From: UBA7937 sp034419095
GTDB lineage: Bacteria > Chloroflexota > Anaerolineae > UBA7937
Assembly: GCA_034419095.1 (NCBI GenBank)
Contig: DAOULQ010000234.1
Span: forward strand, 1-35,004
DNA length: 35,004 bases
Reading direction: 5' to 3'
A model generated the notes under the pieces. That model was given only the letters and a program-made list of their open reading frames with translations. It made no database searches and was not told where the DNA came from. Position numbers and translations under genes: made by a program. Below are positions 1 to 7,436 of the stretch, one piece after another; the stretch's first letter is position 1, and every line of letters begins with the position of its first letter.

Positions 1-36
1 CCTCAATGCTTTGAGGTATTGGTTGCGAGAATACAT
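1..36 (-). CDS. IS transposase, N-terminal fragment (runs off the left edge)
   Basis: On the minus strand a reading frame opens at 36 (an alternative in-frame ATG lies at 42) and reads MYSRNQYLKALR before the window ends. A GGAGGT Shine-Dalgarno sequence lies 6 nt upstream of the ATG at 36. The frame sits directly inside repeated terminal sequences typical of an IS end (37-136). The N-terminus resembles what I remember of integrase-type (DDE) IS transposases, but twelve residues cannot prove this. The rest lies outside the window. Confidence 0.45.
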   Translation of the reverse strand, partial: MYSRNQYLKALR

Positions 37-136
37 GTCCATACCTCCATTCTACACCCGTTTCGGTTACATTTTATATTGCACAACCAATACCGTTTCG
101 GTTACATTTTAGCTTGCAGAATACGTAATCTTGACA
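37..136 (-). mobile_element. Terminal region of an insertion sequence
   Basis: Two identical 19-nt direct repeats containing CGGTTACATTTTA lie at 58-76 and 93-111. An 11-nt inverted repeat (ggtattggttg at 15-25, its complement at 84-94) and a small perfect hairpin (1-16) lie alongside. Read on the minus strand, the element appears to start with TGTCAAG at 136-130. The same order of blocks (TGTCAAG, then ATGTAACCGAA, then GGTTGTGCAA) recurs on the plus strand from 34950, which is good evidence that this is a mobile-element end. The exact boundary and any target duplication cannot be fixed without the other end. Confidence 0.65.
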
Positions 137-159
137 GAGCCCAGAAAGTGTAGTAAAAT
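131..159 (+). promoter_or_regulatory. Sigma70-type promoter, -35 box inside the IS end
   Basis: TTGACA (131-136), a 17-nt spacer and TAAAAT (154-159). The -35 hexamer is the complement of the IS terminal TGTCAA, so the promoter is a hybrid of IS end and flanking DNA. It points to the small gene at 240. Confidence 0.7.
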
Positions 160-178
160 TTAATTAGGTCTTTTGCAG

Positions 179-208
179 GTGTGGGGTTGTTATACCTCAC
201 GCTTTTTT
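179..208 (+). terminator. Attenuator-like hairpin in the leader
   Basis: An 8-bp stem (179-186 with 195-202, including two G-U pairs) and an 8-nt loop are followed by six T (203-208). It lies about 13 nt after the expected transcription start and before the gene at 240, so it could attenuate transcription from the IS-derived promoter. Confidence 0.45.
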
Positions 209-209
209 G

Positions 210-223
210 GAGAACATGTTCTC
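210..223. promoter_or_regulatory. 14-nt perfect palindrome
   Basis: GAGAACATGTTCTC reads the same on both strands and sits just before the Shine-Dalgarno of the gene at 240. It could be an operator half-site pair; its binding protein is unknown. Confidence 0.35.
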
Positions 224-239
224 AGAGGTGATAGGGTAG

Positions 240-584
240 ATGAAGACGGTCTATTTCAGGAGCGAATTGCTTTTCCCTCACGAGTGCGTCTCTGATCTGA
301 TGGATATAAGGGATGGGAAGTGGCAGAAGTTAGTAGCCCGAGTTGCCTCCTTGCCGGATACCCATGAGGATAGTTTAGCCTTCTCCTTGATGATGATCAG
401 GCTTTGTGGCTGCCTCAGATGCAACCCGGGTAGTTATAAGGCCTCCTTAGGCTGCTCCGATTGCGCTCGGCGGATGATCGGCATGCTCAAGCAATCGGAC
501 GTGAAACTCATAGAGCGTTTCCGTCGGGCGAAGGAGGATGTCCGGCGCTACCTAGCGGGTGAGCCGGTGGAGATGCTGGAGTAG
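240..584 (+). CDS. Small Cys-rich protein of unknown function
   Basis: This is a 114-residue protein that I do not recognise. ATG at 240 is preceded by AGAGGTG (224-230) with 9-nt spacing, which supports the start. No signal peptide or membrane segment is visible. Residues 56-75 hold five cysteines in a CxC-x2-C-x11-C-x2-C arrangement (CGCLRC then CSDC), suggesting a zinc or iron-sulfur site. The C-terminal third is a charged helix (about 85-110). The gene is bracketed by its own promoter and a strong terminator, so it is probably monocistronic and not part of the hut operon that starts 100 bp later. A role in metal or redox sensing is a guess from the cysteines only. Confidence 0.75.
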   Translation: MKTVYFRSELLFPHECVSDLMDIRDGKWQKLVARVASLPDTHEDSLAFSLMMIRLCGCLRCNPGSYKASLGCSDCARRMIGMLKQSDVKLIERFRRAKEDVRRYLAGEPVEMLE

Positions 585-603
585 AGGATTCTTCAAAGGG
601 TGT

Positions 604-638
604 GAGCCGCCTATCCCGTGATAGGCGGCTCTTTTTTT
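604..638 (+). terminator. Strong rho-independent terminator
   Basis: A perfect 12-bp GC-rich stem (604-615 with 620-631) and a CCGT loop are followed by seven T. It ends the transcript of the small Cys-rich gene and insulates it from hutH. Confidence 0.93.
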
Positions 639-641
639 GGC

Positions 642-670
642 TTCCCGATCCCTTTTCCCAGTGGTATAAT
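642..670 (+). promoter_or_regulatory. hutH promoter
   Basis: A consensus TATAAT (665-670) with a weak TTCCCG -35 (642-647) at 17-nt spacing. The -10 box is only 17 nt from the hutH ATG, so the leader is about 11 nt and holds just the GAGGAGGGGAG ribosome binding site. There is no room for a leader-RNA control element. Confidence 0.7.
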
Positions 671-687
671 AGACGAGAGGAGGGGAG

Positions 688-2223
688 ATGAGAAAGGTAG
701 TGATCGATGGCGATCACCTCACCATCGAAGATGTGGTAGCGGTGGCTGAGGAGAGAGTGGCGGTGGAACTGGCTTCTCAGGATAAGGTGCGCCGTTCCCG
801 TCAGGCGGTGGAGAGGCTGTTGGAGAGCGGGAAGGTGGTATATGGCGTTACCACCGGGTTCGGCCGCTTCGCAGATAGGATCATCGGGCGGGAAGAGGCG
901 GCCACTTTACAGCGGAATGTCATCCTCAGCCATGCTGTGGGCGTAGGGCCCCTTTTGGATGAGGGGACGGTGCGAGCCTTGATGCTCATTCGGGCTAATA
1001 CATTAGCCAAAGGGTATTCGGGGGTTCGTCTGGAGACGCTGGAAACCCTACTGGAGATGATAAATCGTGGCCTTATCCCCATAGTTCCCTCTCAGGGCTC
1101 TGTGGGCGCCTCGGGAGATTTGGCCCCGCTGGCTCATATGAGCCTGGTGCTCATAGGCGAGGGAGAGGCTTATTATCGAGGGGAGAGGGTGGCCGGGGCC
1201 GAGGCTATGAGAAGGGCTGGGTTAGCCCCTCTTGAATTAGCGCCTAAAGAGGGGGTGGCTTTGATCAACGGCACAGCGGTGATGACCGCCATAGGAGCGT
1301 TGACCGTCTATCGAGCCCAGAACCTCACCCTTGTGGCTGATATCGCTGGTGCTTTAAGCCTGGAGGCTTTAGAGGGGAGTCCCCAGCCTTTTGAAGATAG
1401 GATCCATCAACTCCGTCCTCATCCCCATCAGATAGAATGCGCAGACTATATTCGCTGCCTTCTCGAGGGTAGTGAATTAGTGCGGGGGTATGACCCCTAT
1501 AGGGTACAGGATGCTTACAGTTTGCGTTGCATCCCCCAAGTCCATGGGGCGGTGCGGGATGCAGTGGCCTACGGCCGTCGGGTGGTGGAGATAGAACTCA
1601 ACTCCGCCGATGATAACCCCCTCCTCTTTTGGGAGGGTGAAGAGCCTTTAGCCCTCTCCGGGGGTAACTTCCACGGGGAGCCCGTAGCCTTGGCCATGGA
1701 TTACCTGGCAACGGCTATAACCGATCTGGGCAATATCTCTGAGCGGCGGCTGGCGCGGCTTTTGGACCCCGCTCTAAACGGGGGTCTTTTGCCCGCTTTT
1801 CTGATCGAGGAAGGAGGGGTTAACTCCGGCCTTGTTCTTCTCCATCATACCGTTGCTGCCTTGACCTCGGAGAACAAGGTATTAGCCCACCCCGCCAGCG
1901 TGGATAACATCCCCACCTCGGCTAATACAGAGGACCATGTGAGCATGGGGACCATCGCCGCCCGCCAGGCTCGAGAAGTCACAGGCAATGTGGAGACTAT
2001 TTTAGGGGTGGAGTTGATGACTGCGGCCCAGGCTATAGATTTCCGCCATCAAAGGAGAGCCCTCAAGTTAGGCCGGGGCACGGCTCCTGCTTATCAAGCC
2101 ATCAGGGGACTTGTGCCTTTCATCGAGAAAGACACGGTCATGTATCCCTATATTGAGGCTGTACGAGAGTTGGTGAGGGAGGGCAAATTGGTGAGCAAGG
2201 TTTCGGAATCGTTGACTGACTAA
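688..2223 (+). CDS. hutH: Histidine ammonia-lyase
   Basis: Catalyses L-histidine to trans-urocanate plus ammonia, the first step of histidine degradation, in the cytoplasm. At 511 residues it is of normal family length. The motif SVGASGDLAPLAHM contains Ala141-Ser142-Gly143, the tripeptide that self-cyclises to the MIO electrophile. YGVTTGFG with Tyr52 supplies the conserved catalytic tyrosine, and the segment NSADDNPL is also family-typical. ATG at 688 follows an AG-rich Shine-Dalgarno. It is the first gene of hutH-hutU-hutI on the plus strand, with hutU starting 14 nt after its stop. No substitution of a key residue is visible. The nearest alternative families (phenylalanine or tyrosine ammonia-lyase) are made unlikely by the hut neighbours. 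Confidence 0.97.
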   Translation: MRKVVIDGDHLTIEDVVAVAEERVAVELASQDKVRRSRQAVERLLESGKVVYGVTTGFGRFADRIIGREEAATLQRNVILSHAVGVGPLLDEGTVRALMLIRANTLAKGYSGVRLETLETLLEMINRGLIPIVPSQGSVGASGDLAPLAHMSLVLIGEGEAYYRGERVAGAEAMRRAGLAPLELAPKEGVALINGTAVMTAIGALTVYRAQNLTLVADIAGALSLEALEGSPQPFEDRIHQLRPHPHQIECADYIRCLLEGSELVRGYDPYRVQDAYSLRCIPQVHGAVRDAVAYGRRVVEIELNSADDNPLLFWEGEEPLALSGGNFHGEPVALAMDYLATAITDLGNISERRLARLLDPALNGGLLPAFLIEEGGVNSGLVLLHHTVAALTSENKVLAHPASVDNIPTSANTEDHVSMGTIAARQAREVTGNVETILGVELMTAAQAIDFRHQRRALKLGRGTAPAYQAIRGLVPFIEKDTVMYPYIEAVRELVREGKLVSKVSESLTD

Positions 2224-2237
2224 CACGGAGGTGCAAG

Positions 2238-3899
2238 ATGGCGGCGAAGACAAAAAGAGTGGTTAGGGCCCCGCGAGGAACGACCTTGACCTGCAAGAGT
2301 TGGGGGCAAGAGGCCGCCATGCGGATGCTGATGAACAACCTGGACCCCGAGGTGGCCGGCGATCCCGACAACCTCATCGTCTATGGTGGGAGAGGGAAGG
2401 CGGCTCGTAATTGGGAGGGCTGCGAGGCTATCATCGCCACCCTCAAGGAACTAGAGAACGATGAGACGCTACTGGTGCAATCGGGGAAGCCCGTGGGGGT
2501 CTTTAAGACCCACTCTGACGCCCCTCGGGTCCTTCTGGCCAACTCTAACATAGTTCCCGCCTGGGCTACTCAGGAGTATTTCGACGAACTGGAGCAGCAA
2601 GGGCTCATCATGTATGGCCAGATGACCGCCGGAAGTTGGATCTACATCGGCACCCAAGGGATCCTCCAGGGGACTTACGAGACTATGGGGGCTGCAGCCG
2701 AGAGGGCTTTTGGGGGCAACCTCAAAGGGAAGTTCGTGCTCACGGCAGGGTTGGGAGGGATGGGAGGAGCCCAGCCCTTAGCCATCACCATGAACGAGGG
2801 GGTGGGACTCATCGTGGAAGTGGACCCGGCACGGGCCCAGCGCAGGCTGGATACAGCCTACGTTGACCTGGTGGTCGAAGAGCTCGATGAGGCTCTGGAG
2901 TTGGTAGAAGAGGCCCTGGCCAAGGAGGAGCCTCGTTCCGTGGGGCTGGTAGCCAACGCGGCGTATATATACCCTGCACTGGTGGAACGGGGGGCGATAC
3001 CCGATCTGGTGACTGACCAGACCCCGGCCCATGACCCTCTCAGTTACGTGCCCAGAGGCCTATCCCTGGAGGGGGCTGATGAATTAAGGGAGAAAGACCC
3101 CGCCGAATATACCAAGCGGGCTATCGAGTCGATGGGGGTTCATGTCCAGGCGATGTTGGAGTTCCAGAAGAGGGGCGCGGTGGTCTTCGACTACGGGAAC
3201 AACATCCGGCAGCGGGCCTTAGAAGCGGGTGTGAAGGATGCCTTCGACTTCCCCGGTTTCGTCCAGGCTTATATTCGACCTCTATTCTGTCAGGGGAAAG
3301 GGCCTTTCCGTTGGGTGGCCCTCTCCGGTGATCCTCAAGATATCTACCGGACCGATGAGGTGGTTATCAGAGAGTTCGCTTACGATGAGCATCTGGTGCG
3401 TTGGATAGAGATGGCCCAGAAGAAGGTGAAGTTTCAGGGGTTGCCAGCCCGCATCTGTTGGTTGGGATATGGTGAGCGGGCCAAGTTCGGCCTTCTCATC
3501 AACGAGATGGTCGGTCGAGGAGAGATATCGGCACCCATCGTCATCGGGCGGGATCATCTCGATGGAGGCTCCGTCGCCTCCCCCAACCGAGAGACGGAGG
3601 GGATGAGGGATGGCTCCGACGCCATCTCTGACTGGCCCCTCCTAAACGCCCTCTTGAACGCCGTCTGTGGCGCGACCTGGGTCTCCTTCCATCATGGCGG
3701 CGGGGTAGGGATCGGCTATTCTCAGCACGCCGGGCAGGTGATCGTTGCCGATGGTACGCCGGAGGCGGCAGTGCGATTGAAGAGGGTCCTCACCGCCGAC
3801 CCCTGGACGGCCATCATCCGCCACGCAGATGCCGGGTATCCAGAGGCGATAGAGACGGCTAAGGAGCACAGCCTCAAGATACCGATGATGCCTAAATAG
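2238..3899 (+). CDS. hutU: Urocanate hydratase
   Basis: Converts urocanate to 4-imidazolone-5-propionate using tightly bound NAD+ as an electrophile, the second step of histidine breakdown. The 553-residue length matches the family. The glycine-rich NAD+ site GLGGMGGAQ is at residues 171-179, and the conserved cysteine lies in LPARICWLGYGER (Cys407). The terminal part carries FHHGGGVGIGYSQHAGQ, a strong family signature. ATG at 2238 has an ACGGAGGTG ribosome site. The 14-nt gap to hutH implies cotranscription; a 140-nt gap follows before hutI. Confidence 0.97.
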   Translation: MAAKTKRVVRAPRGTTLTCKSWGQEAAMRMLMNNLDPEVAGDPDNLIVYGGRGKAARNWEGCEAIIATLKELENDETLLVQSGKPVGVFKTHSDAPRVLLANSNIVPAWATQEYFDELEQQGLIMYGQMTAGSWIYIGTQGILQGTYETMGAAAERAFGGNLKGKFVLTAGLGGMGGAQPLAITMNEGVGLIVEVDPARAQRRLDTAYVDLVVEELDEALELVEEALAKEEPRSVGLVANAAYIYPALVERGAIPDLVTDQTPAHDPLSYVPRGLSLEGADELREKDPAEYTKRAIESMGVHVQAMLEFQKRGAVVFDYGNNIRQRALEAGVKDAFDFPGFVQAYIRPLFCQGKGPFRWVALSGDPQDIYRTDEVVIREFAYDEHLVRWIEMAQKKVKFQGLPARICWLGYGERAKFGLLINEMVGRGEISAPIVIGRDHLDGGSVASPNRETEGMRDGSDAISDWPLLNALLNAVCGATWVSFHHGGGVGIGYSQHAGQVIVADGTPEAAVRLKRVLTADPWTAIIRHADAGYPEAIETAKEHSLKIPMMPK

Positions 3900-4039
3900 G
3901 CTCTGACGGGCCGGTAAATCCTTCAAATAGACGAGAGGCACTCCATCTGCTGGGAAGGTCAGGCGAACCGCGTCCACACCCTGCTGCTCAGGAAGTGGAA
4001 GGTATTGCTGTTCTTGCATTTACGTCCTAAAGAGGGGTT

Positions 4040-5293
4040 ATGAGAGCGGATCTGGCGATCTACAACGCAAGCCAACTTCTAACTGTGGCCTCCAAAGGCC
4101 CCAAAGTTGCCCCCGATATGAGCGATCTGGGCCTCATCGAAGATGGGGCCCTGGCTATAAAAGAGGGGCGCATCGCCCTGGTGGGCAAAGGTAGTGAGGT
4201 CAGGGCTCAGGCGGAGGCTAAGGAGGCACTGGATGCCTCCGGTAAAGTAGTTATGCCTGGCTTCGTCGATCCCCATACTCATCTCGTCTTCGCCGGCTCC
4301 CGGGTCGATGAGTTCGAGATGCGCTTGAGGGGAGCCACCTACCTAGAGATCATGGCTGCTGGCGGGGGGATCATGAGCACCGTGCGGGCCACCCGTGCTG
4401 CCAGCATGGAGGAGTTGCTGGCTCAAAGTCGGCAGCGGCTGGATAGGATGTTGGCCTGTGGCACCACTACCGCTGAGGTGAAGACGGGGTATGGACTTAA
4501 TACGGCCCAGGAGTTGAAGATGCTGGAGGCGATTAAGGGCCTCGATGAAACCCACCCTATCGACTTGGCAGCCACCTTTCTTGGCGCTCATGCCATCCCC
4601 CAGGAATACAAAGGGCGAAGCGAAGAATATATGGACATGGTGGTAAGGGAGATGCTTCCCCAGGCTGCCCAAGAAGGACCGCGCTTCTGTGACGTCTTCT
4701 GCGATAAGGGCGCTTTTACCCTCGCCCAATCTAGGCGGGTGCTGGAAGCGGCCAAAGCCTGGGGCATGGATCTTAAGATCCACGCCGATGAGTTCAAAAC
4801 CTTGGGGGGAGCGGCCTTGGCGGCGGAACTGGGAGCCACATCCGCAGATCATCTGATTTGTACCCCTGAAGAGGAATTGAGGCTTTTGGCGGAGGCTGGG
4901 ACCGTCGCTGTGCTCCTTCCCGGGACCCCCTTCGGCTTAGGGGAGGAACGCTATGCCCCTGCCAGGCGGATGGTAGAGTTGGGCCTGCCCGTGGCTTTGG
5001 GCACAGATCTCAACCCCGGAACTTGTTGGTGCGAATCTATGCAGTTCGTCATGGCTCTGGCGGCGAGGAAGATGGGTATGACCGCTGCCGAAGCCATCGT
5101 CGCTTCCACCCTAAACGCTGCCTATGCCCTGGGAAAGGGAGCGGAGGTGGGGAGCCTGGAGGTGGGGAAGAAGGCTGACATCCTTATCTTAGAGACCTCT
5201 GACTACCGGGATTTGGCCTATCGCTTCGGTGGGAACCTGGTGGCCAGGGTCTTCAAGAGGGGTCGATCTGTCTGGCCCCAGGAGGTTGACTGA
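4040..5293 (+). CDS. hutI: Imidazolonepropionase
   Basis: A metal-dependent amidohydrolase that opens 4-imidazolone-5-propionate to N-formimino-L-glutamate, the third step of the pathway. At 417 residues it is of normal length. The metal-binding HxH (His79, His81) lies in PGFVDPHTHLVFAGSR; HADEF and GTDLNPGTC provide the later His and Asp ligands. ATG at 4040 is preceded by AGAGGGG. The 140-nt spacer upstream contains no clear promoter or terminator, so it is probably transcribed with hutHU. The PHP-domain gene begins two nucleotides after its stop. Confidence 0.97.
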   Translation: MRADLAIYNASQLLTVASKGPKVAPDMSDLGLIEDGALAIKEGRIALVGKGSEVRAQAEAKEALDASGKVVMPGFVDPHTHLVFAGSRVDEFEMRLRGATYLEIMAAGGGIMSTVRATRAASMEELLAQSRQRLDRMLACGTTTAEVKTGYGLNTAQELKMLEAIKGLDETHPIDLAATFLGAHAIPQEYKGRSEEYMDMVVREMLPQAAQEGPRFCDVFCDKGAFTLAQSRRVLEAAKAWGMDLKIHADEFKTLGGAALAAELGATSADHLICTPEEELRLLAEAGTVAVLLPGTPFGLGEERYAPARRMVELGLPVALGTDLNPGTCWCESMQFVMALAARKMGMTAAEAIVASTLNAAYALGKGAEVGSLEVGKKADILILETSDYRDLAYRFGGNLVARVFKRGRSVWPQEVD

Positions 5294-5295
5294 CC

Positions 5296-5655
5296 TTGCG
5301 AATCGACCTCCACGTGCATACCGCCTATTCCTACGATTGCTGGATGTCCCTGGAAAGAGTAGTAAAGGCTGCCAGGAGAAATGGGCTGGATGGTATAGCC
5401 GTCATCGACCACAACGAGATCGAGGAGGCGAAAGCGATAGCCCGAAAGCACGACATCGCCGTGGCCGCGGGAAGCGATGCCCATTTCCCCTGGGAGATCG
5501 GGCGAGCAGGTATCGAGATAGCCCCCTTCTCTACCTCCCAGGAGTTCTTGGAGAACCTCCGCCAGGCCCAAATATTTGGCCGGCGAACCCCTTATATCTT
5601 CGCCGGCCTCACATACATCATCTGGTGTGCCCATAGGCTCCTGAAGCGGTCATAG
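5296..5655 (+). CDS. PHP-domain phosphoesterase, internally deleted (119 aa)
   Basis: Begins with TTG at 5296 (ribosome site CAGGAGGT within the end of hutI). The N-terminus MRIDLHVHTAYSYDC and the segment GIAVIDHN are the first two metal-binding motifs of PHP hydrolases. The C-terminal half, AVAAGSDAHFPWEIGRA, is the last motif. Relatives of this type as I know them have about 100 residues between these parts, carrying the central Glu and His ligands. Here IDHNEIEEAKAIARKHDI joins them directly, so the core has been lost in frame. It is probably inactive or altered. It is apparently cotranscribed with hutI and overlaps convergent ftcD by 6 bp. Confidence 0.8.
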   Translation: MRIDLHVHTAYSYDCWMSLERVVKAARRNGLDGIAVIDHNEIEEAKAIARKHDIAVAAGSDAHFPWEIGRAGIEIAPFSTSQEFLENLRQAQIFGRRTPYIFAGLTYIIWCAHRLLKRS

Positions 5656-7185
5656 GCGGGCCTCCAGGAGCCCCTCGATCTGAGCTATCAGTTCCTCTGC
5701 CCTCTCTTCGAAGCCCCCTATCTGCTCCTGGAAGGCCTTAGCCAGTTCCTCATCGGCGAGGGAGGTGGTGTTGATTCGCACGTTGAGGGCCGAGCCACCC
5801 ACTGCGGCCTTCGCCATCTGGGCCGCTGTCCCTGTGTCGGGCAGGACGTTAGGGTTCCCTTTCTCGGCCACGGTGAGCAAGACCTCTAGGACCTTGACCG
5901 CCCTATCAGCCACGGCCAAAGGGATGCTGGCTGCACCACGGAGGGCCATCTGAACAGCCATCATCCGACTCTCCTTCTCCTCTTCCGTATCCTGGGGCAG
6001 CCTGTAGGCCGCCAGCAACGCCTCGAAGGCTTGGGCATCCTCTTCGATAAAGGCGAAGAGATCCTCCTGGAGCCCTCGTGCCTGCTCCAGGGCCGCCCTC
6101 ATTTCCTCCTCCGCCTCGGTGTACTCCTCCGTTCCCATCGTCAATTGGCAGGCCATGCTGGCTAGGGCCGCGGCCAGAGCGCCGGAGAGGGCAGCCACGC
6201 TCCCTCCTCCCGGGGTGGGTGAAGGGCTTGCCACCTCCTCCAAGAAGACTCTCATATCCGCTTTGGGCTCCGCTACCAGGGTCTCCTTTGGCACCTCCAG
6301 TTGTCTCTCCAGAACTTGTTCCTCGGAGGGATCTTCCAGTCTCAAATAGTATTCCGCGCTCTCTAGGAGAGCTCCCTCCGGCACCAGTCCCACAATCTCG
6401 CTTCCCACCACCGTTACTCCATACCGGGCTGCCTCTCGTTTGATCATCTCGAAAACGCGATAGAGAGGCGTCTGGTGGTAGTTGGTCATGTTCATAGAGA
6501 CCTGGGCCAGCCCTCGCTGGGCGACATAGAGTCCTAGGGCCTTCACATATCTTAAGCCTCCCGAGGAGTGACGGATGGCTCTAGCGATCTTTTGGGCGAT
6601 CTCCACATCGTCGGTATTCAAGTAAACGTTAAAGGCGATGAGAGGGTCGCGGGCTCCAACCACCGTGGCCCCGGCCTTGCCCAATTGCCGTGGGCCGTAG
6701 TCTGGCTCCCGATCCGGATCGGCCTCGATCGCCTCCTTGAGCCCCTCGTATTCGCCACGGCGGATATAGGCTAGGTCTATCCTCTCTGGCCTAGTGGCGG
6801 CTTTTTCATAGAGGTAGACCGGTATGGAGAGTTCGGTGCCTATCCGTTCCCCTAGCCGCTTAGCCATCTGGATGCACTCTTCCATGGCGACTCCCCTCAG
6901 GGGGACAAAGGGCACCACGTCCGTGGCGCCGATCCTAGGGTGCTCTCCTTGGTGTTTCTCCATATCTATCAGTTCCGCCGCCTTTTTCACGGCGCGGAAG
7001 GCTGCCTCCTCCACCGGCTCTGGCTCGCCGGCAAAGGTCACAACTGTTCGGTTGTGATCGGCGTCCATCTGGACGTCCAAGAGTTGGGCTCCCCTAACAC
7101 CTGTTATCTCGGCTGTTATTTGATCGATGACTTCTCTTCTTCTGCCTTCGCTGAAATTGGGGACGCATTCCACAAGCCTTCGCAT
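5650..7185 (-). CDS. ftcD: Bifunctional glutamate formimidoyltransferase / formimidoyl-THF cyclodeaminase
   Basis: Transfers the formimino group of N-formiminoglutamate to tetrahydrofolate, releasing glutamate, then cyclises it to 5,10-methenyl-THF plus ammonia. Residues 1 to about 300 are the transferase (VECVPNFSEGR start; HPRIGATDVVPFVP with catalytic-position His82). Residues about 320-511 are the cyclodeaminase, with SPTPGGGSVAALSGALAAAL. I start it at ATG 7185, 511 residues, because GGGGAGGA lies 5 nt upstream and the protein then begins at the family N-terminus; a longer frame to 7224 has no support. It completes the hut pathway on the opposite strand without needing HutG or HutF. Confidence 0.96.
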   Translation of the reverse strand: MRRLVECVPNFSEGRRREVIDQITAEITGVRGAQLLDVQMDADHNRTVVTFAGEPEPVEEAAFRAVKKAAELIDMEKHQGEHPRIGATDVVPFVPLRGVAMEECIQMAKRLGERIGTELSIPVYLYEKAATRPERIDLAYIRRGEYEGLKEAIEADPDREPDYGPRQLGKAGATVVGARDPLIAFNVYLNTDDVEIAQKIARAIRHSSGGLRYVKALGLYVAQRGLAQVSMNMTNYHQTPLYRVFEMIKREAARYGVTVVGSEIVGLVPEGALLESAEYYLRLEDPSEEQVLERQLEVPKETLVAEPKADMRVFLEEVASPSPTPGGGSVAALSGALAAALASMACQLTMGTEEYTEAEEEMRAALEQARGLQEDLFAFIEEDAQAFEALLAAYRLPQDTEEEKESRMMAVQMALRGAASIPLAVADRAVKVLEVLLTVAEKGNPNVLPDTGTAAQMAKAAVGGSALNVRINTTSLADEELAKAFQEQIGGFEERAEELIAQIEGLLEARL

Positions 7186-7214
7186 TAGTATCCTCCCCAC
7201 GAATAGTAAAAACC

Positions 7215-7243
7215 ATAATATCATATCAAGATGCGATCTTCAA
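7215..7243 (-). promoter_or_regulatory. ftcD promoter
   Basis: On the minus strand, TTGAAG (7243-7238), 17 nt, TATTAT (7220-7215), about 30 nt before the ftcD ATG. The -10 box overlaps the spurious longer ftcD frame, supporting the start at 7185. Confidence 0.5.
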
Positions 7244-7245
7244 CC

Positions 7246-7274
7246 TTGACAACTATCACCCCTTCCACAATAAT
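7246..7274 (+). promoter_or_regulatory. Divergent promoter upstream of a 26-codon ORF
   Basis: TTGACA (7246-7251), 17 nt, AATAAT (7269-7274). It is divergent from and partly adjacent to the ftcD promoter. It could feed the hypothetical gene at 7437 together with the nearer promoter at 7378. Confidence 0.45.
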
Positions 7275-7353
7275 GAGTGCCATCTCCCGTGAAGAAGGCG
7301 AGGGGTGCGTAACGATTCGAGAGGTGGCTCGGCTACTTGGTCGTCAACCCTAG
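7273..7353 (+). pseudogene. Possible helix-turn-helix gene remnant (26 codons)
   Basis: ATG at 7273 opens a frame ending at TAG 7351-7353. Residues 13-24 read VTIREVARLLGR, which looks like the first helices of a MerR/excisionase-type DNA-binding domain, cut off at once by the stop. There is no clear ribosome site. It may be the relic of a regulator, conceivably of the divergent ftcD gene, or chance. Confidence 0.25.
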
Positions 7354-7377
7354 CTCCAGAGCGATGAAAGCAAGGCG

Positions 7378-7406
7378 TTGCTTGGGGTTGACTTCTGGGT
7401 TATAAT
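7378..7406 (+). promoter_or_regulatory. Promoter for the hypothetical gene at 7437
   Basis: TTGCTT (7378-7383), 17 nt, consensus TATAAT (7401-7406), 30 nt upstream of the start codon. Confidence 0.65.
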
Positions 7407-7436
7407 AAATGAAAGGATAGGGAAGAAAGGTCGTTC

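Noticed and set aside
58..111. CRISPR-like repeat pair near the left edge
   Set aside because: Only two 19-nt copies, 35 nt apart, located in an IS end and recurring in related form at 34968; this is IS terminal structure.
3903..4019. Minus-strand frame in the hutU-hutI gap with protein-like text (VDAVRLTFPADGVPLVYL)
   Set aside because: It runs into antisense of hutU, has no ribosome site and matches nothing I know; left as unresolved.
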